DNA from: Bacillota bacterium
GTDB taxonomy: Bacteria; Bacillota; Clostridia; Lachnospirales; Lachnospiraceae
Direction of reading: 5' to 3'
Length of the DNA: 6,566 bases
Assembly (NCBI GenBank): GCA_023389295.1
Contig: JAEWEO010000308.1
Location: 1 to 6,566, forward strand
Every line of letters starts with the position of its first letter. Within the stretch, counting starts at the first letter, position 1. Position numbers and translations under genes: made by a program. The notes under the pieces are model-generated. The model saw only the letters and a list, made by a program, of their open reading frames with translations, searched no databases and was not told the DNA's origin. This document shows positions 1 through 4,788 of the stretch, in pieces.

Positions 1-2
1 CG

Positions 3-209
3 GTAAAGGAAGGAAAGATAGCAGTCAAGAAATGCTTTAACTGCATGGAGCATTGCAATCCGAAGGAAACTCCTTATTGCATTACCGACGCCTTGATTAA
101 TGCAGTTGAGGGGAATCTTAAGAATGGTTTAATCTTCTGTGGTGATAATGTACATCGGTTAAAAGAGATGACGACGGTTAAGGCTATTTTCCAGGAATTA
201 GTGTTTTAA
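3..209 (+). CDS. NAD(P)H-dependent flavin oxidoreductase / nitronate monooxygenase-like protein, C-terminal fragment
   Basis: Only the last 68 codons are present. The frame is open from base 3 to a TAA at 207-209, and the other two frames hit stops early. The fragment has a cysteine cluster, C11-x2-C14-x3-C18-x7-C26, in a context like CFNCMEHCNPKETPYCI, followed by the phrase GLIFCGDNVHRL and a short helical end. From memory, this cysteine-rich tail closes the clostridial branch of the FMN-dependent 2-nitropropane dioxygenase / FabK-like TIM-barrel family. Members oxidise nitronates, or act as NAD(P)H-flavin oxidoreductases or enoyl-ACP reductases. The FMN-binding barrel lies outside the window, so the exact activity cannot be judged. 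The four cysteines could bind a metal or an Fe-S cluster, but that is inference. Its transcript probably ends at the hairpin at 318-351. Confidence 0.72.
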   Translation, partial: VKEGKIAVKKCFNCMEHCNPKETPYCITDALINAVEGNLKNGLIFCGDNVHRLKEMTTVKAIFQELVF

Positions 210-317
210 AATCCCTAACAAAGAATAATTTAGATGAAATAATGAGTAAACTCAAGTTGATTAACATACCATAAACAACGATTCTTATTTGTAGCGACCG
301 TCTTATGTTATTTGGAG

Positions 318-351
318 AGCGACTCTAGCTTTTAAGCTAGGAGTCGCTTTT
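318..351 (+). terminator. Intrinsic terminator downstream of the flavin oxidoreductase gene
   Basis: AGCGACTC (318-325) pairs with GAGTCGCT (341-348), and TAGCTT (326-331) pairs with AAGCTA (334-339). One G (340) is bulged and the nominal loop is TT. Four T follow on the + strand (348-351). The long stem and T run fit a rho-independent terminator for the gene ending at 209, about 110 bp upstream. Read on the - strand the stem is followed by CTCCAAAT, not a T run, so it probably acts mainly on + transcripts. Confidence 0.75.
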
Positions 352-352
352 C

Positions 353-377
353 AGAAAAACAAAGGAAGTAGCTTCCT
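353..377 (-). terminator. Probable intrinsic terminator of the ABC-F gene
   Basis: On the - strand, AGGAAG (377-372), loop CTA and CTTCCT (368-363) form a 6-bp hairpin directly followed by TTGTTTTTCT. An overlapping alternative stem, AAGTAG-GAAG-CTACTT (381-366), is also possible. It begins just over 20 nt after the ABC-F stop codon. The stem is short, so efficiency is uncertain. The stronger hairpin at 318-348 lies just beyond it. Confidence 0.5.
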
Positions 378-399
378 ACTTGATTAGAAATTAAAACGT

Positions 400-2139
400 C
401 TATAACATTTCAATCAACACCTCTAACTTTTCAGATAAATTCTTTGCTAGTTCAAAATTCTTATCTTGTATGGCTAAGGCAATTTTGGTTTCAATTTCTT
501 TTTTCTTTTGTTCATTTTCTAAATAATCTTTATTAAAATGATTTGCATAAATCATCTTTCGAAAATTACGTGCACTCATTCTTCGTATCGATTTCTCTTC
601 GATGAGTAAAACATAATCCACACAGTTTGCGATGGTATAAAAGTCGTGTGAAACCATAAGAATAGCACCATTATAATTTGCTATGGCGGCTTCTAGTGCA
701 ATTTGTGAATAGGTGTCTAGATGGCTTGTTGGTTCATCAAGAAGTAATAGGTCTACATGATTAGCAGCGATTTTGGCTAATTGAAGTAGGTTTTTTTCAC
801 CACCGGATAAGGCACTTATTTTTTGATGAAGGGCTTCCTCTTCAAAACCATAGTTGATTATGTGTGACTTAATATCTTCATAAGTTTGAAAACCAGACTC
901 TAAGAATTCTTCTTGAATTGAGTTTGATTCATTTAACATCTCACCCTGCAGCTGCGATAAGAAAGCAACTTTAATTCCCTCCCTGATTTCAATCGAATCA
1001 TGATGATTATTATAGATATCTCGTAGTATAGTTGTTTTGCCAGAACCATTCGGACCAATTAGAGCTACTTTGTCGGAAGATTTTATCTCAAAACTAACAT
1101 GTTCTAAAAGGATTTCATCAAAGGAGACACTATAATTCTCGACTTTTAAAGCAATTGTTTCCTCTACTACATTATCAGTAATAAAATTGAACTGTGGTTG
1201 CTTAATATCAACAAATGGCTCTTTTATTTTACGTGCTTCCAACCTTTCTAAATGGGAAACCCTTGCGTGTAGAGCTCGCCCTCTTGTGGCACAGGTATAA
1301 TACGATGCATCAAATCTCAATTTATCAACGATTATTTTATTTCTCTCAATTTCCGCTTCTTCCGCAGCAACTTGTTCTTGTAGCTCAATTTTACGTTGAA
1401 GTAAGGCGAAGTTATAATCGATATATCTTCCATTAAACTCTTGGAGTTCTGTGTTTTCTAAATGTAAAATTTTATTAAAGCAATGATTTAACAAGTATCT
1501 ATTATGAGTGATAACAAGTAGCATTCCTTTATGGGAATTAATTAAATCTTTCAGAGCATTTAGTCGCTTAAAGTCTAAAAAAGCATCAGGTTCATCCATA
1601 ATCAATAAGTCTGGACTTATTAGCATTGATTTTATTACTTGTACCAGTTTGAATTCACCACCACTAAGCTGTGAAATCATTAAGTTTTCATGGCGATTAA
1701 GGTTTGCTAGATTTAGTTTCTTTGTAATGTTACTTTCAAAATCGTTGCCGCCAATTGCTTCAAATGAATCTAATGCTTTCTGATATTTTTCCAATAATGC
1801 TTCAATATCAGAAGAAGATTCCATTTGAATACCGAGAGATGTCATTTCATTTTGTAGATTTATAAATTCTTCAGCAATATATTCAAAGACAGTTATATCT
1901 TTTGATTTATCTAGACCTAAGAACTGACTAACATATCCAATTCTACAATTTGGGGATATTTCTAACTTACCATCGAACAGGTGCTTTTCTGGGTACATAA
2001 TGAGATCGATTAATGTACTTTTTCCAGTGCCATTTGAACCTATAAAAGCGCAATGTTGGCCATCTTCTAATGTAAATGATATTTTATTATATAGATCCTT
2101 CTGCGGGAATGAATAGGATAAGTTTTCAACTGTTATCAT
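400..2139 (-). CDS. ABC-F family ATP-binding cassette protein (duplicated ABC domains, no membrane segments)
   Basis: A 579-residue soluble protein with two ABC ATPase domains. Domain 1 has Walker A GSNGTGKST (34-42), Q-loop YVSQF, signature LSGGE (158-162), Walker B with catalytic Glu183 and switch His212. A charged helical linker (about 243-315) with the ABC-F-like stretch ATRGRALHARVSHLERLE joins it to domain 2: Walker A GPNGSGKTT (362-370), signature LSGGE (444-448), LLLLDEP (464-470) with Glu469, and His498. No transmembrane helices are visible, so this is an ABC-F factor and not a transporter. The family acts at the ribosomal E site, either as translation factors or as protection against ribosome-targeting antibiotics; which applies here cannot be told. 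Domain 1 reads DEPDAFLD where DEPTNHLD is usual. The C-terminal tail (about 543-579) resembles a UVR-type helical hairpin. The start is supported by AGAAAGG (2153-2147) seven bases upstream of ATG. It is monocistronic and convergent with the upstream gene. Confidence 0.93.
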   Translation of the reverse strand: MITVENLSYSFPQKDLYNKISFTLEDGQHCAFIGSNGTGKSTLIDLIMYPEKHLFDGKLEISPNCRIGYVSQFLGLDKSKDITVFEYIAEEFINLQNEMTSLGIQMESSSDIEALLEKYQKALDSFEAIGGNDFESNITKKLNLANLNRHENLMISQLSGGEFKLVQVIKSMLISPDLLIMDEPDAFLDFKRLNALKDLINSHKGMLLVITHNRYLLNHCFNKILHLENTELQEFNGRYIDYNFALLQRKIELQEQVAAEEAEIERNKIIVDKLRFDASYYTCATRGRALHARVSHLERLEARKIKEPFVDIKQPQFNFITDNVVEETIALKVENYSVSFDEILLEHVSFEIKSSDKVALIGPNGSGKTTILRDIYNNHHDSIEIREGIKVAFLSQLQGEMLNESNSIQEEFLESGFQTYEDIKSHIINYGFEEEALHQKISALSGGEKNLLQLAKIAANHVDLLLLDEPTSHLDTYSQIALEAAIANYNGAILMVSHDFYTIANCVDYVLLIEEKSIRRMSARNFRKMIYANHFNKDYLENEQKKKEIETKIALAIQDKNFELAKNLSEKLEVLIEML

Positions 2140-2152
2140 ATGATTACCTTTC

Positions 2153-2174
2153 TTTGTTCAAACAATTTGTTCAA
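2153..2174. repeat. 9-bp direct repeat in the ABC-F leader
   Basis: TTTGTTCAA occurs at 2153-2161 and again at 2166-2174, 13 bp apart from start to start. The overlapping segment CAAACAATTTG (2159-2169) forms a 4-bp stem with a 3-base loop. The repeat lies immediately upstream of the ABC-F ribosome binding site, in the expected 5' leader. It could be an operator or a small leader structure, or chance in AT-rich DNA. Confidence 0.3.
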
Positions 2175-2200
2175 GCGTACTTCTTAAATTTATTTTATTT

Positions 2201-2229
2201 TTGATAGCTTACATACTATATTGTGCCAA
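2201..2229 (-). promoter_or_regulatory. Candidate sigma-70-type promoter for the ABC-F gene
   Basis: Reading the - strand, TTGGCA (2229-2224) is separated by 17 bases from TATCAA (2206-2201). Each hexamer departs from consensus, but the spacing is ideal. Transcription would start near 2194, leaving a leader of about 55 nt with the ribosome binding site at its end. No leader peptide ORF or obvious attenuator fits in this leader. Confidence 0.4.
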
Positions 2230-2236
2230 CTATGAT

Positions 2237-2260
2237 TATTTTTAGAGCTAACTAAAAATA
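2237..2260. repeat. 9-bp inverted repeat, AT-rich
   Basis: TATTTTTAG (2237-2245) and CTAAAAATA (2252-2260) are perfect complements around a 6-base centre. The repeat lies in the spacer between the ABC-F gene and the small ORF at 2312. No T run follows on either strand beyond the stem itself, so it is not a typical terminator. It could be a protein-binding dyad. Confidence 0.4.
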
Positions 2261-2264
2261 TTAT

Positions 2265-2287
2265 AAATAAAAAATAATTTTTTATTT
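2265..2287. repeat. 11-bp perfect AT-only inverted repeat
   Basis: AAATAAAAAAT (2265-2275) and ATTTTTTATTT (2277-2287) are perfect complements around a single A. It sits four bases from the preceding inverted repeat and just upstream of the ORF at 2312. Poly-A/T composition makes dyads likely by chance, but 11 of 11 pairs is long. It may be curved DNA, an UP-like element or a weak hairpin. Confidence 0.4.
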
Positions 2288-2311
2288 TCCGTTTGTAGAA
2301 TAACATTTTCT

Positions 2312-2521
2312 ATGTTTAATTTCAATCATTTCCTCATTATGCGTCTAAGGATTATGAAGAGTTTAGAGATTATCTATCCTCGTGGTTCTAAAGCCGTAAA
2401 AATGGTTGAAAAGGCGGTAGGTGTAGTACAAGATCTTGTTGATGAGATTACAGATACTGGTGTAGGATTTATGTTTACCGTACCTATCGGTAAAATTTAT
2501 CAGATGAAGCCAGAAAAATAG
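2312..2521 (+). CDS. Small orphan ORF, possibly a remnant of a PII-like protein gene
   Basis: This is an open frame of 69 codons; the more protein-like part starts at the ATG at 2354 (55 codons). From there it reads MKSLEIIYPRG, then a helix-forming VKMVEKAVGVVQDLVDEI stretch, then GVGFMFTVPIGKIYQ. The last segment resembles the closing beta strand of PII-superfamily proteins (pattern GxGxxFxxPxxxVxG), and the opening resembles their first strand followed by a helix. PII-like proteins usually have about 100-115 residues, so roughly half would be missing. Initiation signals are poor: no Shine-Dalgarno precedes 2312 or 2339, and AAGGA (2347-2351) is only two bases from the 2354 ATG. It could be a decayed gene with an internal deletion or a genuine small protein. 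The PII resemblance is my pattern reading and is not established. Confidence 0.38.
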   Translation: MFNFNHFLIMRLRIMKSLEIIYPRGSKAVKMVEKAVGVVQDLVDEITDTGVGFMFTVPIGKIYQMKPEK

Positions 2522-2681
2522 TATACATAGATCACGATAAGTCTCATAATCTGGAAAGAATTATTGCGATATATTAAGAAAAGAAGTGAAAGAAATTTAT
2601 TTCGACAATCTTTTCCCAAAAAGAAAACTTTTTAACATCCTTACGAGTCTAAATAGCAGGACAGTATAGGAGGTTTGGATA

Positions 2682-3779
2682 ATGGATTTTAGAAGAAAAA
2701 TGGGTATAATCGCTGTTGCCTTACTATTAACAGCGGCGTTACCAATGGCAGCAGCATTTGCCTTAACAACGGAGACGACTTCGAAAAATGATGAGAAGTC
2801 TGATTATATGAACGATGAGAGGCCGTACGATACGGAAGGCGAAGATAAACCTACAGAAAAACCGGGAAGCGCCCAAACTACAGAAGATGATGATAACTTG
2901 GAAGGAAGCCATGGAGATAAGGCGGAGAACAGCTCTATTCAAAACTTAGGAAATAAATCTGAAAGTAATCAAGGAGCTGGTTCAGGAAATGATTTGGACA
3001 ACAACGCAGGAAGCCATTCAGGAGACGGTACAAATTCAGGAGAAAATAACGGTGGCAGTAGTACAGGTAATACCGGAAGTAGTACTGGAGGCAGTACCGG
3101 AAATAATTCTTTAGAAAATTCAAAAGATAACTTAGATAAAAACACCGAGAACAAATGTGACTATAGTGTACCCGTTCCTAAAAGTGAAGAGGTGGGTAAC
3201 GATTATTTTAAGGATGCGATTTTCATTGGTAATTCACAGATAGAAGGCTTTGCGCTTTATTCCGGACTTAGTGATATCAGAGCATACTTTGGTAAAGGAA
3301 TTATGGTGGATACAGTTTTTACAAAACCAGTTATTAAAAGAAACGATACTAAAGTTCCCATTATGGATGCAATCGCAACGGATGCTGACTTCTCGAAGGC
3401 ATACATCATGTTAGGAATGAATGAGCTTGGTTGGGTATCCATAGATATTTTTACTGAGAAATATGCAAAAATCATAGACGCACTACGTGATATCAATCCA
3501 AACGTTCTCATATATGTTCAATCCATACTACCTGTTACTAAAAGCAAATCGGATCAGGATAAACTTTATAACAATCAAAGAATTAATAAGTTTAATGATT
3601 ACATACGTTCTATGTGCAAGGAGAAGGAGGTTTACTATCTTAATGTAGCCCAGGCTGTATCAAATGAATATGGGGTTTTACCGGAAGAGGCTGCTTTTGA
3701 TGGGGTACATTTGAAGATGAAATACTGCCAGAAATGGCTTGAATATCTTAAAAATCATACTGTTACGGAGGTAAATTAA
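2682..3779 (+). CDS. Exported SGNH/GDSL-type hydrolase with low-complexity linker
   Basis: A 365-residue protein. Residues 1-28 form a signal peptide (basic FRRK, a hydrophobic core, and AAAFA near the probable cleavage site). Residues 29-160 are a disordered spacer, first rich in Asp/Glu/Lys/Thr, then in Gly/Ser/Asn with a GSSTG-type repeat. Residues 170-360 are an SGNH hydrolase domain: block I FIGNSQ with probable nucleophile Ser185, block III GMNE with oxyanion Asn247, and block V DGVHL with Asp340 and His343. Family members are esterases or acyl-transfer enzymes acting on polysaccharides, lipids or cell wall; the substrate here is unknown. Block I reads GNSQ where related clostridial proteins usually have GDSR. 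The start is firm: AGGAGG (2668-2673) lies eight bases before the ATG. No convincing promoter was found in 2522-2667. The stop shares one base with the start of the DUF4358 gene, indicating translational coupling. The spacer suggests the enzyme works at or outside the wall. Confidence 0.85.
   Translation: MDFRRKMGIIAVALLLTAALPMAAAFALTTETTSKNDEKSDYMNDERPYDTEGEDKPTEKPGSAQTTEDDDNLEGSHGDKAENSSIQNLGNKSESNQGAGSGNDLDNNAGSHSGDGTNSGENNGGSSTGNTGSSTGGSTGNNSLENSKDNLDKNTENKCDYSVPVPKSEEVGNDYFKDAIFIGNSQIEGFALYSGLSDIRAYFGKGIMVDTVFTKPVIKRNDTKVPIMDAIATDADFSKAYIMLGMNELGWVSIDIFTEKYAKIIDALRDINPNVLIYVQSILPVTKSKSDQDKLYNNQRINKFNDYIRSMCKEKEVYYLNVAQAVSNEYGVLPEEAAFDGVHLKMKYCQKWLEYLKNHTVTEVN
3051..3107 (+). repeat. Degenerate Gly-Ser-Thr coding repeat in the hydrolase linker
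   Basis: Residues 124-142 of the hydrolase repeat the unit GSSTG/GSTG separated by Gly or Asn (GGSSTGNTGSSTGGSTGNN). The DNA repeats AGTAGTAC and AGTACCGG motifs imperfectly. Such tracts encode flexible linkers and can change length by slippage. Confidence 0.6.
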
Positions 3780-4231
3780 TGAAAAAAGTATTACTTACAG
3801 TCATGACTGTCTGTCTTGTTATTCTTTTAACCGGATGTGGGGAGCAGAATAAATTAACGAAGATTGATATGGATGGAATGATAGACTATATGGGAAAATA
3901 TTTAACCTTCGATGATCAGCTTTCTGAATTGCCACAGGATACCATCACTTGGCGATATGGTGTGGACGAGGATGTAGAAGCAAGGGTGTTTATCGGAAGC
4001 GGGGCTACATCTGAGGAATATGGAATATTCAAAGCCACTGATGAGAAGAAAGCGAAGCTGGTATATGAAACGATGGAAGAACATTTGGAGGATATGCGTG
4101 ATTCTTTTGCTATGTATCTTCCAAAAGAAACGAAAAAAATTGATAATTCCTATTTATCCTTACAAGGTGTTTATGTTATTTTTGCTGTTAGTGCGGATGA
4201 CAATACCAATGAAATCATGGAGAATTATTAA
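3779..4231 (+). CDS. DUF4358 family lipoprotein
   Basis: A 150-residue protein with a classical lipoprotein signal: MKK, a hydrophobic core, and lipobox LTGC with Cys20 as the lipidated residue. The mature part matches my memory of DUF4358: a YGVDEDVEARVFIGSGA segment (60-76), ATSEE and GIFKA (76-86), a helix with an acidic/basic pattern (about 88-112), and the closing strand GVYVIFAVSADD (130-141) before a short helix. Length is normal for the family. Its molecular function is unknown. It should sit on the outer face of the membrane. ATG overlaps the hydrolase TAA by one base, and GGAGG (3767-3771) lies seven bases upstream inside the hydrolase gene, so the two are made together. In Lachnospiraceae, as I recall, DUF4358 genes often neighbour SGNH hydrolase and MBOAT acyltransferase genes; no MBOAT gene is in this window. 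Confidence 0.85.
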   Translation: MKKVLLTVMTVCLVILLTGCGEQNKLTKIDMDGMIDYMGKYLTFDDQLSELPQDTITWRYGVDEDVEARVFIGSGATSEEYGIFKATDEKKAKLVYETMEEHLEDMRDSFAMYLPKETKKIDNSYLSLQGVYVIFAVSADDNTNEIMENY

Positions 4232-4264
4232 ATTATCAAATTAGATTAATTATAATCACTAATT

Positions 4265-4309
4265 TAGACAAATGGCATTTAGCAAAGTTTGCTAAGTGCC
4301 ATTTGTCTA
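4265..4309 (+). terminator. Long near-perfect hairpin closing the hydrolase-lipoprotein operon
   Basis: The left arm 4265-4286 pairs with the right arm 4288-4309 over 22 positions with one T-G wobble (4278/4296) and a single-base centre. The arms begin TAGACAAATGGCA and end TGCCATTTGTCTA. It starts 33 bases after the lipoprotein stop, where a terminator is expected. However, no T run follows on either strand (ATCTCTCAGG on +, AATTAGTG on -). It may terminate weakly, stabilise the 3' end of the message, or be a repeat-type element. Confidence 0.5.
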
Positions 4310-4338
4310 TCTCTCAGGAACTAACGGTAATAAGGTTA

Positions 4339-4354
4339 TGTGATTTAAATCACA
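4339..4354. promoter_or_regulatory. Perfect palindrome matching a Crp/Fnr-family operator
   Basis: TGTGATTTAAATCACA is an exact 16-bp palindrome with the TGTGA-N6-TCACA form of Crp-type sites. Its centre is about 37 bp from the centre of a perfect TATAAT at 4381-4386, which places it around -43 to -46 from the expected start, near the position used by activators that overlap the -35 region. Clostridia lack E. coli Crp itself but carry Crp/Fnr-family regulators, so the cognate protein is unknown. Confidence 0.5.
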
Positions 4355-4380
4355 GTAATGCTCATGCTTTAAGCTTAAAT

Positions 4381-4386
4381 TATAAT
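4381..4386 (+). promoter_or_regulatory. Candidate -10 element of an activator-dependent promoter
   Basis: TATAAT matches the -10 consensus exactly. The sequence 17 bases upstream (ATGCTC, 4358-4363) is a poor -35 box, as is common when an activator bound just upstream recruits polymerase. Transcription would start near 4393 and run rightwards toward the small ORF at 4488 and gnd. Confidence 0.35.
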
Positions 4387-4487
4387 TAGTGTATTTTAAT
4401 TTTAAAATGTAATTTCTCTTGCCTTTCATTGAAATAATATTACAATTAAATTAATATAAATCAGAAGGGAGGCACTTTGAGAAAGGG

Positions 4488-4562
4488 ATGGTTATTAATA
4501 TGATTGACATGGATATCATTAAACGTTCTCTAAGTGAACATGGGTTTAAGATACAGGATTAA
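4488..4562 (+). CDS. Very small ORF of uncertain reality
   Basis: ATG at 4488 opens a 24-codon frame ending at TAA 4560-4562: MVINMIDMDIIKRSLSEHGF then KIQD. Later in-frame ATGs are at 4500 and 4509. A strong Shine-Dalgarno-like AGGGAGG (4466-4472) lies 15 bases before 4488, which is too far, and GAAAGGG abuts the ATG, which is too close; GAAAGGG is 12 bases before the 4500 ATG. The residues look protein-like (an amphipathic IIKRSLSEHGF helix), so it may be the start of a lost gene or a leader peptide. I do not recognise it. Confidence 0.25.
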   Translation: MVINMIDMDIIKRSLSEHGFKIQD

Positions 4563-4628
4563 TTAGCAAAATAATTGAAATGTGTTAGTTGGTCGTAAAG
4601 TATATTAGAATTTAAAATTTAAATTTTG

Positions 4629-4642
4629 GGGAAGCGTTTGTA
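4629..4642. promoter_or_regulatory. Weak candidate CcpA cre site upstream of gnd
   Basis: GGGAAGCGTTTGTA matches the Gram-positive cre pattern TGNAANCGNTNNCA at all specified positions except the first and the second last. It lies about 150 bp before the gnd start and about 40 bp before the TATAAT at 4675. Catabolite control of sugar-pathway genes would be sensible, but a two-mismatch site can occur by chance. Confidence 0.25.
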
Positions 4643-4778
4643 ACTTTATTACGGTAAGAATAAGTTTACTTAGCTATAATTGAAACAATAAAAAATGAAA
4701 TCAAAGATATTTATTAATAGATAACTACTAATATAGATAAATTAAATGTAAATGTTTGTAAGCTGGATACAGCAGATT

Positions 4779-4783
4779 GGAGG
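4779..4783 (+). promoter_or_regulatory. Ribosome binding site that fixes the gnd start
   Basis: GGAGG is five bases upstream of ATG 4789. A longer reading from the in-frame TTG at 4777 would place this site inside the coding sequence and would itself have no ribosome binding site. The protein from ATG 4789 begins MKKQQVGVIGLAVMG, as expected for the family. Confidence 0.85.
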
Positions 4784-4788
4784 AAGTT

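Larger units (their letters stand above)
4310..4788. other. Long intergenic region upstream of gnd
   Basis: Nearly 480 bases, strongly AT-rich, with no sizeable ORF on either strand. Besides the separately listed sites it contains several short perfect palindromes: TTTAAGCTTAAA (4368-4379), AATTATAATT (4378-4387) and AAAATTTAAATTTT (4614-4627). A second perfect TATAAT at 4675-4680 lacks a recognisable -35 box at normal spacing but is a possible gnd promoter -10 element. TAAGT-TT-ACTTA (4661-4672) lies just before it. No riboswitch-like or T-box-like leader is evident. Confidence 0.6.

Noticed and set aside
1215..1783. + strand open frames inside the ABC-F gene (1215-1436 and 1508-1783)
   Set aside because: They lie opposite conserved ABC-F linker and ATPase motifs and have no credible initiation signals.
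2618..2633. AAAAAG-AAAA-CTTTTT inverted repeat upstream of the hydrolase gene
   Set aside because: It is only six A/T-dominated pairs and is expected by chance in this composition; it is too weak to call as a terminator or operator.
2935..3154. Antisense open frames of about 60 codons opposite the hydrolase linker
   Set aside because: They arise from the low-complexity Gly/Ser/Asn coding tract, lack ribosome binding sites and read as repetitive Leu/Pro/Phe/Tyr-rich strings.
3257..3511. 84-codon antisense frame opposite the SGNH catalytic domain
   Set aside because: The + strand encodes conserved SGNH blocks here, and the antisense frame has no ribosome binding site or recognisable domain.
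4020..4244. Overlapping + frame within and past the DUF4358 gene
   Set aside because: It is in a different frame from a clear DUF4358 domain and its product is a basic, Trp/Met/Ile-rich string with no ribosome binding site.
4477..4503. Eight-codon TTG-initiated frame overlapping the ATG at 4500
   Set aside because: It is too short, starts with TTG only four bases after AGGGAGG, and has no sequence feature beyond chance.
4777..4788. Upstream in-frame TTG that would add four residues (MEEV) to Gnd
   Set aside because: The added codons overlap the GGAGG ribosome binding site for ATG 4789, and the TTG has no Shine-Dalgarno of its own.
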